DNA of 64,000 nt from CAVQBP01 sp963740945 (GTDB lineage: Bacteria > Bacteroidota > Ignavibacteria > Ignavibacteriales > Ignavibacteriaceae), in the NCBI GenBank assembly GCA_963740945.1, contig CAVUGE010000044.1, positions 57,431 through 121,430 on the forward strand. The letters run 5' to 3'. Positions 41,604 through 50,773 of the stretch are shown here, piece after piece. The notes under the pieces were generated by a model, which worked only from the letters and a program-made list of their open reading frames with translations, did no database searches and was not told the origin of the DNA. The stretch's first letter is position 1, and each line of letters opens with the position of its first letter. Made by a program: the position numbers and the translations under genes.

Positions 41604-41687
41604 TTTGATAAAGTCGTTCGATTAAATAAAACAACGGGTCAAATATTAAATGTCGACGGCGGTTTACAAGAAGCGTACTTGAGGTAA
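41604..41687 (+). pseudogene. C-terminal relic of a rhamnulose-phosphate aldolase/short-chain dehydrogenase
   Basis: Directly after the deaminase stop, 27 codons read 'FDKVVRLNKTTGQILNVDGGLQEAYLR' region and end in TAA at 41687 (quoted in parts: 'NKTTGQILNVDGGLQEA'). This is the conserved C-terminus of the bifunctional rhamnulose-1-phosphate aldolase/short-chain dehydrogenase, a frequent neighbour of lutB/lutC-like genes in this lineage. The body of the gene is gone. The last GAGG of the relic serves as the lutC ribosome site, which may explain why it was kept. Confidence 0.75.
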
Positions 41688-41689
41688 CT

Positions 41690-42226
41690 GTGAATAATAA
41701 TTTCCATCTTGTCTCACAATTTATTGAAATGGCAGAACGTACGGGTGCAAGTGTAGAAAAGATAAAGTCTTCGCCAGAAACAATAAATAGCGTATTATTA
41801 AATATTACTGCAGGGTCAAAAAATATTGTAATGTCAGAGCCATACAATATTCCTCAATCGCTATTTAAATTATTCAAAGAGAATGGAGATATTATAGAAC
41901 AGCCAAATGCAAATCAATTAGCTTCTGCGGATTTTGGAATCAGTGATGCAATTGCAGGGGTTTCAAGTACAGGCTCTATCTGCATTTCAATTGATTCGAG
42001 TTTAAATAATTATATTAGTTTATTGCCTAAAGCGCACATAGCTGTGCTTGAATCGAATAGGATAGTTGCACGACCCAGAGATATTTTTGAGCAGTATATT
42101 TTAAAACAGCCGGAAAAAAGAGGCTGGGTTTATATATCCGGGCCAAGTGCAACGGCAGATATGGGAGAATTAGTTAGAGGTGCTCACGGTCCAGCCAAAT
42201 TATACATAATCTTATTGGAAAGTTAA
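41690..42226 (+). CDS. lutC: LutC-like LUD-domain protein
   Basis: 178 residues from GTG 41690, preceded by GAGG. A single LUD (DUF162) domain with 'DFGISDAIAGVSSTGSICISID' and the C-terminal 'GPSATADMGELVRGAHGPAKLYIILLE' block. LutC is a subunit of the iron-sulfur L-lactate oxidase complex LutABC. It is translationally coupled to the lutB-like gene (start codon 42226 overlaps its stop). The relic preceding it suggests it once belonged to a rhamnose/lactate catabolic operon. Confidence 0.9.
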   Translation: MNNNFHLVSQFIEMAERTGASVEKIKSSPETINSVLLNITAGSKNIVMSEPYNIPQSLFKLFKENGDIIEQPNANQLASADFGISDAIAGVSSTGSICISIDSSLNNYISLLPKAHIAVLESNRIVARPRDIFEQYILKQPEKRGWVYISGPSATADMGELVRGAHGPAKLYIILLES

Positions 42227-44457
42227 TGATTAAGGCGAGAGAAATAGCAAATAAAAGTAACCCTGAGAACCTGGCGAAAGCCATAAAAATGTCTCTCGAA
42301 ATTGAAAGCGAAGCGGTAAAAAAGAATACGCAGACTTTTAATCTAAATCATTATATAACAACGGGGAAAATGGAAGATTATGATGTACTAAAAGATAAAG
42401 CAAGAAAATTAAAAGAATATGCAATTGAGAATCTTCCACAATTGTTAGATCAATTAGAAAATTCAGTAAAAAGAAACGGTGGTCATTTCTATATTGCTAA
42501 GGATGCTAAGGGTGCATGTGAACATATATTGAAAATATGCCATCAACATAATGCCGAATTAGTGGTTAAAGGCAAGTCAATCACCTCAGAAGAAATCAAA
42601 TTGAACCATGCATTAGAAGCCGGAGGAATTGAAGTAGCCGAAACCGATTTAGCTGAATTCATTCTACAATATTCAGGAGAGCAGCCTTCACATATAGTAG
42701 GGCCTGCCATACATCAGAGCCGGGAGAGGATTTCCAAATTATTTAAGGAGAAATTTAATCCGGATGTACCACTTGAAACAGGAGAAGAGCTAACAAAATT
42801 TGCCAGGGGAAAATTGCGAGAAAAGTTTATAAAAGCAGATGTTGGAATAACAGGAGCTAATTTTATAGCTGCAGATACAGGGTCTATTGTGCTTGTTGAA
42901 AGCGAAGGTAATATAAGAATGACTTACAGTCTTCCTTCAGTCCATATAGCAATTGCCGGTATAGAGAAAGTTCTTCCATCAATAAAGGATTTAAGCACTT
43001 TTATTGAACTATTAGCGCCAAGCAGTACCGGTCAGCCACTGACATCCTATACAAATATTATAAAGCCGCCATTGGATTTACCTTTACTTTCATTTAATAA
43101 TAAGAAAAAAGATAAACGTGAATTTTATCTTGTACTGATTGATAATGGTCGTATGAAAATGAGAGAAGATCCTGTCATGAAAGAATCACTTTACTGTATT
43201 AGATGTGGAGCATGCTTGAATGTGTGTGCAAACTTTCAATCTGTTGGAGGACATGCATTCGGGGGAGAGACTTATTCAGGAGGTATTGGAGGAGCGTGGG
43301 AGACCGGAACAGGTAAAGTTGAAAATGCCCGATTTAGTGAATTATGCACAGGCTGTTCCCGATGTATACCCCAATGCCCGGTAAGAATTGATATACCATG
43401 GTTAAATGAGGTTATTCATCAGAGATTAAATGAAAAAGAAAAATCAAGATATTCGTTTATATTTAAAGGTCTTTTACCAAAGGACAGCAGCCATGAAAAA
43501 GGAAGCTTACAGAAACTCTTTCTTGGAAACTTTTATCATTTTGCAAGATTAGGAAGCCGGTTTGCATCAATATCGAATCATGCTCAGAACAGCAGTACCG
43601 TTAAAATCCTAATGGAAAAATATTTAGGAATAAACAGGAAAAGAAAGCTGCCTGAATTTGCAGATAAAACCTTAGTGAAACAATTTCAAGGATATAGTTC
43701 AAATGAAAAGTTAAGTTCAAAAAGGAATCTTTTGTTATTTGCAGATATTTATACAAATTATCTATATCCTTCCAGGGGTATTGCAACTTTGGAGATATTT
43801 AAGAATACCGGAAATAATTTGATACTTAGCAAGGTGCTACCCGATGGAAGGGCGGCATTGTCGCAGGGATTGATTGAAACATCAAAAAGACGAGCGGAGA
43901 GAGCAGCCGGATATTTAATAGAATGGATTGATAAAGGATATGATATTATAGTAATTGAACCGAGTGTTCTTGCTATGTTCCGCCGTGATTATAAGCATTT
44001 GTTAAAAAATGAAGAAGAATTTAATAAGCTTAGAGCTCATTGTTACGAGCCTTTAGAGTACCTTAATGACTTAGCAACTGAAGAAAAATTAGATCTGAAT
44101 AAAATATTTGATACCGGGAAGCTTCCTACCAGTGCGCAAATATTTTATCATAGTCATTGTCAGCAAAAAACAATTGGAGCAGCAGTTTATACCGCTGAGA
44201 TATTTAATAAGCTGGGAATAAAGGTTATGGAATCTCGAGTTGAATGCTGCGGTATGGCAGGAAGTTTCGGATATAAAAAGGACTTTTACGAGTTAAGTAT
44301 GCGTGATGCCGAGGATTTGTTTAAGCAAATTCAATCAGCGGGAAGTAAAGAGGATATTTTGGTGCTTGCAAGCGGAATTTCGTGCAGAGATCAAATTTCC
44401 GAAGGATTAGGGTGTAGTGTAATGCATCCGGTTGAATTGCTTGCAAGACTCATTTAG
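42226..44457 (+). CDS. LutB-LutA fusion: LUD domain, two 4Fe-4S sites and CCG domain
   Basis: 743 residues, longer than B. subtilis LutB (about 470) by roughly the length of LutA. The LUD domain occupies about 60-300. Two ferredoxin-like motifs follow: 'CIRCGACLNVCANF' (about 325) and 'CTGCSRCIPQCPVRID' (about 375). From about 490 the protein continues as a LutA-type domain with CCG-family motifs, 'HSHCQQKTIGAAVYTAEIF' and 'VECCGMAGSFGYK' near residue 675. It probably carries electrons from L-lactate oxidation to pyruvate. Overlaps lutC by one base. Confidence 0.92.
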   Translation: MIKAREIANKSNPENLAKAIKMSLEIESEAVKKNTQTFNLNHYITTGKMEDYDVLKDKARKLKEYAIENLPQLLDQLENSVKRNGGHFYIAKDAKGACEHILKICHQHNAELVVKGKSITSEEIKLNHALEAGGIEVAETDLAEFILQYSGEQPSHIVGPAIHQSRERISKLFKEKFNPDVPLETGEELTKFARGKLREKFIKADVGITGANFIAADTGSIVLVESEGNIRMTYSLPSVHIAIAGIEKVLPSIKDLSTFIELLAPSSTGQPLTSYTNIIKPPLDLPLLSFNNKKKDKREFYLVLIDNGRMKMREDPVMKESLYCIRCGACLNVCANFQSVGGHAFGGETYSGGIGGAWETGTGKVENARFSELCTGCSRCIPQCPVRIDIPWLNEVIHQRLNEKEKSRYSFIFKGLLPKDSSHEKGSLQKLFLGNFYHFARLGSRFASISNHAQNSSTVKILMEKYLGINRKRKLPEFADKTLVKQFQGYSSNEKLSSKRNLLLFADIYTNYLYPSRGIATLEIFKNTGNNLILSKVLPDGRAALSQGLIETSKRRAERAAGYLIEWIDKGYDIIVIEPSVLAMFRRDYKHLLKNEEEFNKLRAHCYEPLEYLNDLATEEKLDLNKIFDTGKLPTSAQIFYHSHCQQKTIGAAVYTAEIFNKLGIKVMESRVECCGMAGSFGYKKDFYELSMRDAEDLFKQIQSAGSKEDILVLASGISCRDQISEGLGCSVMHPVELLARLI

Positions 44458-44777
44458 TATTGTGTATTGAGTCGATAGACGGAAGGTCAAAAGTCAAAGG
44501 TAAAAAAGGGATTCCTCCTTCAAGAGATACTATTTAGTGCGCTTTTTTTAATTACAATGCCTTGGGGGTCGGAGGGGGTATATTGTCTGAACCAGGGGAA
44601 GGGGAGTTCAAGAGCAAGAGCAAGAGCAGAGCATGAGCAAGAGCATGAGCAAGTTCAAGAACAAGATTACCTATTTTCACATCAGTAGTATATCATCCTG
44701 TGATTGAAATTATATTATCCGTAGTAGAAGAAACCGAATTGTTTGTTTTTAGGTAAAAAAATAAAAAGAGGTTTAAA
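44458..44777. repeat. Gap with a GAGCAA/GAGCAT hexamer array
   Basis: The 320-base gap before the BON gene contains a hexamer array of AAGAGC/ATGAGC units from about 44605 to 44664. No gene, tRNA or other RNA is recognisable in the remainder. Confidence 0.7.
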
Positions 44778-45320
44778 ATGAGCGGATATAAAAATAATAG
44801 GATGCGGATTTTTGTTATCATTTTTTTATCAACATTATTGCTTTCTTTCCCTTTATATGGTAATGGAAAGAGCAATAATAATTCTGATCAGGATATCACC
44901 AAGGCTGTACAGAAAAAAATAAGGAGTAACTTATTTTATAGTGTGTTCGATTGGGTAACTGTAGAAACACATGACGGTATAGTAACGCTTAAGGGTTATA
45001 CTCATTTACCGTGGGATAAAACTTATTTTGAAAAAATTGCTAAAAAGGTAGACGGGGTAAAATTTGTTACAGATAAAATAGAAAAGACAAATGGGTCAGA
45101 CGAACTGCGTTATAAGGCTGCCGAAGCAATTTATAATAGTCCTGAGTTTGAAAAATATGCATTCATGAAAGACCCGCCGGTACACATAATAGTGATAAAT
45201 AATAGAATAGTTCTTAAAGGATCGGTAGAATCAGAAGTGGAAAGGAGCCATGCTGAAATGCTGCTTGAATGGCATACAGATGCGTTTAGGGTTAATAATG
45301 AGCTGAATCTGGAAGAATGA
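44778..45320 (+). CDS. Exported protein with two BON domains
   Basis: 180 residues with a signal peptide (about 1-35, ending near 'PLYGNG'). Two BON domains follow: 'DITKAVQKKIRSNLFYSVF...VETHDGIVTLKGYTHLPW' (about 39-95) and a second with 'IIVINNRIVLKGSVESEVERSHAEMLLEW' (about 130-175). BON proteins bind membrane phospholipids and act in envelope stress (OsmY-like). RBS AGAGG. The gene is flanked on both sides by the same hexamer array family. Confidence 0.88.
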   Translation: MSGYKNNRMRIFVIIFLSTLLLSFPLYGNGKSNNNSDQDITKAVQKKIRSNLFYSVFDWVTVETHDGIVTLKGYTHLPWDKTYFEKIAKKVDGVKFVTDKIEKTNGSDELRYKAAEAIYNSPEFEKYAFMKDPPVHIIVINNRIVLKGSVESEVERSHAEMLLEWHTDAFRVNNELNLEE

Positions 45321-45376
45321 GGATATGTTGAATAGCTTACCACGCTAAAGGTTTCGGTGGACAAGCCGGTAGGTAA

Positions 45377-45448
45377 ACAAGAGCATGAGCAAGAGCAAGA
45401 GCAAGAGCAAGAGCATGAGCAAGAGCAAGTTCAAGAGCATGAGCAAGT
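45377..45448. repeat. GAGCAA/GAGCAT hexamer array downstream of the BON gene
   Basis: About twelve hexamer units (AAGAGC, ATGAGC, TTCAAG) form an array 57 bases after the BON stop. The same unit and the same word order occur at 44605-44664, before the gene. The array is not translated by any supported gene. Confidence 0.8.
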
Positions 45449-45556
45449 GCCGCGGGGTAAAAGGATTATGATATTTAGGAAATAATATTTTATTTTACCT
45501 TTCATATAATATTGAAACTGAAAATAAAATAATTTATTAGTAACGGAGCAGAGAAT

Positions 45557-46267
45557 ATGAAAAATTTGAACCGTGATTCCGCAATATGTCAGGTATGTAA
45601 GAAAGAAAAAAAGATTTCTCAAATGCGTCCTGTTGTTTCTATTAGAGAGCTGATTTTACAGCTTATTAATAAGGATGGATATGAACTTGATCCTCAAGGT
45701 TATGTATGTTTAGATGATCTGAATAAATACAGAAAGCAATATATTCAAAGTGTAATGGAGGAAGAAAAGGGGGTACTTAATGCGAACGACAAGGAAGTGC
45801 TGGATAGTATTGTTGAAAGAGATTTAATTTCCAGGAATGTTGAGAAGGATATTGATCAAAAAATAACTTTCGGGCAGAGACTCTCAGACAATATTGCAAA
45901 ATTTGGAGGGAGCTGGAAGTTCATCATTTTTTTCATGTCCTTTTTAATTGTCTGGATGATTATAAATGTCATTTTCCTTACAACCAGAGCTTTTGATCCC
46001 TTCCCTTTTATCCTTTTAAATTTGATACTTTCATGTATAGCCGCTATCCAGGCGCCGGTAATAATGATGAGTCAAAACCGGCAGGAGGAAAAGGATCGTA
46101 TGCGGTCACTGCATGATTACCAGGTTAATTTAAAAGCGGAAGTTGAGATAAGACTGCTGCATGATAAGATAGATCATATGCTTGTTCAGCACGGGCAAAG
46201 GATGCTTGAGATACAGCAGATACAGGTGGAGCTCATGGAGGAAATTTCTAGCAGGATGAAGAAGTGA
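45557..46267 (+). CDS. DUF1003 membrane protein with N-terminal Cys motif
   Basis: 236 residues. A short N-terminal segment has 'CQVCKKEKKISQMRPV', a metal-binding-like CxxC. The DUF1003 core starts near 108: 'GQRLSDNIAKFGGSWKFIIFFMSFLIVWMI' followed by two helices around 'FPFILLNLILSCIAAIQAPVIMMSQNRQ', then a charged helix 'EVEIRLLHDKIDHML'. The family is widespread and its function unknown; it is often found near envelope-stress genes. Here it is 236 bases after the BON gene. Confidence 0.88.
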   Translation: MKNLNRDSAICQVCKKEKKISQMRPVVSIRELILQLINKDGYELDPQGYVCLDDLNKYRKQYIQSVMEEEKGVLNANDKEVLDSIVERDLISRNVEKDIDQKITFGQRLSDNIAKFGGSWKFIIFFMSFLIVWMIINVIFLTTRAFDPFPFILLNLILSCIAAIQAPVIMMSQNRQEEKDRMRSLHDYQVNLKAEVEIRLLHDKIDHMLVQHGQRMLEIQQIQVELMEEISSRMKK

Positions 46268-46684
46268 GGGAGGAATGGAATAATGGAGTTGTGGAGTGTT
46301 GGGGTTATGTCATTCTATAGTCAATTGGTGGTCATTCAATTGTCATTCGTAGTGGAGTCGTGGAATGATGGAGGATGGAGTGGAATCTATTTAGATAGAT
46401 ATTAAAGATTGCGAATAACAAAATATAATTGAGGGGAAGAAGGGATTTATTTGGGGGAATCTAATGTTTTCAATTTGTAAATGAGTTAAGAACTGTTTAG
46501 ATTTTTTGTTTGATATCATTTTATGTTGGTAATTACGAAATGGCTCTATTTTTATTATGGATTCTCTTAGAATTAATGAATGATTGAATGGATGAATGGT
46601 TTGTAAATTGTAATTTTAGAAGATATATAAGATTACAGGAATGATATTTTTTTGAATTTTGAAAATTTTATGAAAGGGTAGTTT
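46268..46684. other. Gene-free stretch with TGGAG/ATGG-rich low-complexity sequence
   Basis: No gene is seen in about 415 bases. The first 130 bases are low-complexity, with many TGGAG, GTGGAAT and GTCATTC words, perhaps a decayed form of the common ATTC repeat. The rest is AT-rich. Confidence 0.6.
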
Positions 46685-47176
46685 GTGGAATTTAGAATTC
46701 ATCCGGAAACAAGAATAGGGCATATACATTTAACAGTTTCTGATCTTGACCGGTCGTTAAAATTTTATAGAGATCTTTTGGGATTTGAAATAACACAAGG
46801 TTATGGAGATTCTGCAGTTTTTTTATCTGCCGGAGGATATCATCATCATATAGGATTAAACACATGGGCAGGGAAAGGGGCAACACCTCCTCCCAACGGT
46901 CATACAGGACTTTACCATTTTGCAATACTTTATCCTTCCAGGAAAGAACTGGCAAGAATAGCAAAGAGATTATTTGAGGTTAATTATAAGATAGACGGCG
47001 CATCGGATCATGGGGTTTCGGAATCAATTTATATTACCGATCCGGACGGAAACGGGGTTGAATTGTATGCAGATAGAGAAGAAGAAAAATGGCCGATTGA
47101 TACCGAAGGTCATTTACAAATGGAAACAAGACACTTGGATGTTATAAATTTACTTTCGGAACTTGATGATGAGTGA
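46685..47176 (+). CDS. Vicinal-oxygen-chelate family protein (dioxygenase/glyoxalase type)
   Basis: 163 residues from GTG 46685, after GAAAGG. The VOC fold shows in 'IGHIHLTVSDLDRSLKFYRDLLGF' and 'YITDPDGNGVELYAD'. The probable metal ligands are His15, His78 ('LYHFAIL') and Glu127. The family includes catechol-2,3-dioxygenases and glyoxalase I; the sequence is nearest in style to the CatE-like dioxygenases ('GHTGLYHFAILYPSRKEL'). The substrate is unknown, and no aromatic pathway is nearby. Precedes glgP by 70 bases on the same strand. Confidence 0.87.
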   Translation: MEFRIHPETRIGHIHLTVSDLDRSLKFYRDLLGFEITQGYGDSAVFLSAGGYHHHIGLNTWAGKGATPPPNGHTGLYHFAILYPSRKELARIAKRLFEVNYKIDGASDHGVSESIYITDPDGNGVELYADREEEKWPIDTEGHLQMETRHLDVINLLSELDDE

Positions 47177-47246
47177 AAATTAATTATAAATAAATATAGA
47201 TATATTAAAATTTCAAATTTCTAACCAGAATTTTTATAGAGGTTTC

Positions 47247-49760
47247 ATGGGACTTAAAAACGGTTCTGTATTTTTTACAGATAAAGAAAGCCTTGAAAGT
47301 TATTCACTTACCAACCAATTTGCGGAACATATGGAATTTATGCTGGTAAAGGATAAATTTACTGCAACAGGGGAAGATGCATACTATGCATTATCATTGT
47401 CAATAAGAGACCGGCTTGTAAGGAGATGGCTACGAACGCAGCTAAAATATACACAGGAAGATGCCAAAAGGGTCTATTATTTATCAATGGAATATTTGAT
47501 GGGAAGACTACTTGGAAATGCACTTATTAATCTTGGATATTATGATGAATGCTATAATATCCTTAAAGAAAACGGCTACAGCTTAGAAGCTATCAGAGAT
47601 TATGAAAATGATATGGGGTTAGGAAACGGTGGTTTAGGGAGGTTAGCAGCATGTTTTTTAGATTCAATGGCGACAATGGAGCTGCCTGCATTCGGATACG
47701 GTATAAGGTATAGGTTCGGAATATTTGAACAGGAAATTGAAAATGGTTACCAGGTTGAGAGAGCGGATAACTGGCTAATATTCGGAAATCCATGGGAAAT
47801 TTTAAGAAGAAAATTAGCATACAGAGTTAAATTTTATGGAAAGGTAGTCCAGAGTTCAAACGATAAATTAAAATTTGAATGGGCAGAAACACAGGATGTA
47901 ATGGCAATTGCATACGATGTTCCAGTACCCGGATACAATACAAATACGGTCAATAATTTAAGATTGTGGGAAGCCAGAGCAACGAGATCTTTCAACTTTG
48001 AAGACTTTAACAGCGGCAATTATTTAGCAGCAGTAGAAAGCAAGAACAATTCAGAAAATATTTCAAAGGTATTATATCCAAATGATACAATTGATAAGGG
48101 GAAATATTTAAGGTTAAGGCAGCAATATTTTTTTGTATCAGCTACTCTCCAGGATATTATAAGAAAATATAAAATCAATCATAAAACCTACGATAAGTTT
48201 GCAGAAAAAACAGCGATACAATTGAATGATACGCACCCGGTAATAGCGATACCGGAGCTGATGAGAATTCTTATTGATGAAGAAAATTTAAGCTGGGATG
48301 ATGCGTGGGAGATAACGACAAAAACATTTTCCTATACAAACCATACAGTTGTTCCGGAAGCGCTGGAAGAATGGTCAATAACAATTATGGAAAATCTTTT
48401 ACCCCGCCATTTAATGATAATTTATGAAATTAACAGACGATTCATTGAATTTATAGTAAAAAATTATACAACGGAGGATTCAATAATTGCAGAGCTTTCA
48501 ATTGTAAGGGAACACCCGGAGAAGAAGATAAGGATGTCAAACCTGGCTATTATCGGGAGTCATAATATAAACGGGGTTGCGGCATTACATACGGAGATAT
48601 TAAAGAAAAATATATTTCATCATTTTTATAAGATATATCCTGAAAAATTTGTTAATGTAACAAATGGAATAACACCAAGAAGGTGGTTAAAAACTGCTAA
48701 CCCGTTATTGTCAGGTTTAATTTCCGATAAGATAGGCTTTAGCTGGATAACCAAATTGACGGAATTAAAAAAGCTAGAAAAATATGTTGATGATCCTGAA
48801 TTCAGGGAAAACTGGCGAAGCAGCAAATGGCTTACGAAGAAATTATTAATAGGTTATATTCAGAATGAGCATAATATTAAAATAAACCCGGAATCGATGT
48901 TTGATGTTCAGATAAAAAGGTTTCATGAGTATAAGAGGCAGCTATTAAATGTTTTCCATATAATTACATTATATAATAGAATAAAAGATAATCCCAACCT
49001 TGAAATGGTTCCACGGACGGTAATATTCAGTGGAAAGGCTGCACCGGCATATTATATGGCTAAGCTTGTAATTAAACTAATTAATTCAGTTGCAGAAATA
49101 GTAAATAACGATCAGGATGTGGGGGATAAATTAAAGGTTGTTTTTCTTAAGAATTATTCAGTAACACTTGCAGAAAAGATAATTCCTGCTGCGGATCTTT
49201 CGGAGCAAATATCTACAGCAGGATTCGAGGCTTCGGGAACCGGTAATATGAAACTTGCATTAAACGGTGCAATAACTATCGGAACGATGGACGGAGCAAA
49301 TGTTGAAATGCGGGAGGAAGTAGGGGAAGAGAATATAATAATATTCGGGCTATTAGCAGATGAAGTAGTTAAGCTAAAAAATAGCGGATACAACCCGAAA
49401 GAATATTATAACAAAAATCCTGAAATTAAAAGGATTGTTGATATGATTGCTGGGAATTACTTTAACAGAAATGAGCCGGGAATATTCCAGCCGATTAAAG
49501 AGGGGTTACTGGATTATGATTATTATTGTCTTTTTCCCGATTATGATCCTTATATAAAAGCCCAGAAAAAAGTTGACAATTTATATAGAAACCAGGATGA
49601 GTGGACAAAAAAATCTATACTTAATTGTGCAAGAATAGGTAAATTTTCGTCGGACAGATCAATTAAGGAATATGCGGAGAAAATATGGAATGTTAAACCT
49701 ATTAAGGTTGAACTAGATGTTTTAAATAAGGGAAATGCTTCTTTACCACTAAGACACTAA
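47247..49760 (+). CDS. glgP: Glycogen phosphorylase
   Basis: 837 residues, full length. GlgP releases glucose-1-phosphate from glycogen using pyridoxal phosphate, attached to the Lys in 'EASGTGNMKLALNGAITIGT' near residue 668. 'ALSLSIRDRLVRRWLRTQ' and 'EYLMGRLLGNAL' begin the N-terminal domain; 'GLGNGGLGRLAACFLDSMAT' and 'RRFIEFI' are family blocks. The last residues 'SLPLRH' are coded by the start of a dispersed intergenic repeat (49741-49785), so the C-terminal tail is probably acquired. GlgP pairs functionally with GlgA at 13352. Confidence 0.97.
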   Translation: MGLKNGSVFFTDKESLESYSLTNQFAEHMEFMLVKDKFTATGEDAYYALSLSIRDRLVRRWLRTQLKYTQEDAKRVYYLSMEYLMGRLLGNALINLGYYDECYNILKENGYSLEAIRDYENDMGLGNGGLGRLAACFLDSMATMELPAFGYGIRYRFGIFEQEIENGYQVERADNWLIFGNPWEILRRKLAYRVKFYGKVVQSSNDKLKFEWAETQDVMAIAYDVPVPGYNTNTVNNLRLWEARATRSFNFEDFNSGNYLAAVESKNNSENISKVLYPNDTIDKGKYLRLRQQYFFVSATLQDIIRKYKINHKTYDKFAEKTAIQLNDTHPVIAIPELMRILIDEENLSWDDAWEITTKTFSYTNHTVVPEALEEWSITIMENLLPRHLMIIYEINRRFIEFIVKNYTTEDSIIAELSIVREHPEKKIRMSNLAIIGSHNINGVAALHTEILKKNIFHHFYKIYPEKFVNVTNGITPRRWLKTANPLLSGLISDKIGFSWITKLTELKKLEKYVDDPEFRENWRSSKWLTKKLLIGYIQNEHNIKINPESMFDVQIKRFHEYKRQLLNVFHIITLYNRIKDNPNLEMVPRTVIFSGKAAPAYYMAKLVIKLINSVAEIVNNDQDVGDKLKVVFLKNYSVTLAEKIIPAADLSEQISTAGFEASGTGNMKLALNGAITIGTMDGANVEMREEVGEENIIIFGLLADEVVKLKNSGYNPKEYYNKNPEIKRIVDMIAGNYFNRNEPGIFQPIKEGLLDYDYYCLFPDYDPYIKAQKKVDNLYRNQDEWTKKSILNCARIGKFSSDRSIKEYAEKIWNVKPIKVELDVLNKGNASLPLRH

Positions 49761-49785
49761 GAACACGAAGGAACACAAAGACTCG
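49741..49785. repeat. CACTAAGACACTAAG-type repeat invading the glgP 3' end
   Basis: The words TTACCACTAAGACACTAAGA and ACACGAAGGAACACAAAGAC run together here. They are characteristic of a short intergenic repeat found in many bacterial genomes. The glgP stop codon (TAA, 49760) is inside it. Confidence 0.55.
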
Positions 49786-49953
49786 AAAACTCAGAGATAA
49801 ATTACTTTTAGGATTTAATTTTCAGGATAGTAGTTTGTGATTATCAATTCGTTAATTGGGCCTCTTTTATTCCCTTTGCAATTTATCATTCTTGTGGCTT
49901 TTACTTTATTAAAGAAAAGAATTGAGAGATGAACTTATTATCTTAGTAAGAAA

Positions 49954-49982
49954 GTGCCAGTCACCTTTAAAGTGACCGGCAC
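49954..49982 (-). terminator. Terminator-like hairpin shared by glgP and the 49991 gene
   Basis: GTGCC(A)GTCAC and GTGAC(C)GGCAC form an 11-bp stem with one G-A or A-C mispair around a CTTTAAA-type loop. It sits 8 bases past the minus-strand gene's stop and is followed on that strand by TTTCTT. It can serve both convergent transcripts. Confidence 0.7.
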
Positions 49983-49990
49983 ATATTACA

Positions 49991-50773
49991 TTATTTTTCT
50001 TCTTTCATCATAGAGAGGTCATACCGTGGGTGACCATTTATGTGTGTAAAGTTTTTAAGTGTCTTTATCATTTTATTCCAGAGCATGTCACCATCTTTTC
50101 CTAATTTTTCATTAACCATATCATTGGTCTGGTAAAAATCAACCGCACCTTTTGCATCTGTTGTAACAACTACCATGTCATTATCGAATCCAAATTCCGG
50201 TATCCAGACGCTATATCCCATATCGATATTATCTTTTTCGTTTAGTTCTTTGTACTGTCTGGCTAAATCAAAGAACTCTTTCCTTTTTTCAGGCAATACA
50301 TAAAAATAATCAAAGTGGATAAATTTAACTTCATCCGGTTTTAAACGGGGATTTTTAGGCATATAAGAATATTTCCCGGAATGAGTGACTACAGCATCTT
50401 TAGAATATTCAACTGCGGCAGAATTTTCTACCATTGCACTCGACCATTTGTCTTTCCCCACTTTTTCAGAAGCTGATCTGAAGTTTTTATAAATTGAATC
50501 AATATCAGCATACGATGAGATCGGGATTAGAAAATAAAAAAGATTGTCATCCTGTTCGGATACATTCATTTCAACATTTAATCCGCCTTCTTTGAACATA
50601 TTTATAATATCTTTATTAGTTTTTTCATATTGGTCCAGCATGCTTATTTTTGCTTTTTCCTCATGAACCCAGAAGAGCTGATCTTTCGGCTGGTCCTGAG
50701 CATTTGCTGAAAATGTGCTGAACATAAAAACTAACAAAATACAAATAGAATAGAACGGATGGAACTTTTTCAT
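49991..50773 (-). CDS. Exported protein of unknown function
   Basis: 260 residues with a signal peptide ending at 'STFSANAQ' (about residue 25). The mature part has two similar halves: 'LFWVHEEKAKISMLDQYEKTNKDIINMF' near the start and 'HFDYFYVLPEKRKEFFDLARQYKEL' near residue 150, each followed by strands such as 'NLFYFLIPISSYADIDSIYKNFRS'. This hints at a duplicated ferredoxin-like (dimeric alpha/beta barrel) fold, but I do not recognise a family. Divergent promoter region on the right contains only short repeats. Confidence 0.7.
   Translation of the reverse strand: MKKFHPFYSICILLVFMFSTFSANAQDQPKDQLFWVHEEKAKISMLDQYEKTNKDIINMFKEGGLNVEMNVSEQDDNLFYFLIPISSYADIDSIYKNFRSASEKVGKDKWSSAMVENSAAVEYSKDAVVTHSGKYSYMPKNPRLKPDEVKFIHFDYFYVLPEKRKEFFDLARQYKELNEKDNIDMGYSVWIPEFGFDNDMVVVTTDAKGAVDFYQTNDMVNEKLGKDGDMLWNKMIKTLKNFTHINGHPRYDLSMMKEEK

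Noticed and set aside
44605..45448. CRISPR array candidates in the hexamer arrays
   Set aside because: The units are only 6 bases long with no constant repeat-spacer structure and no cas genes.
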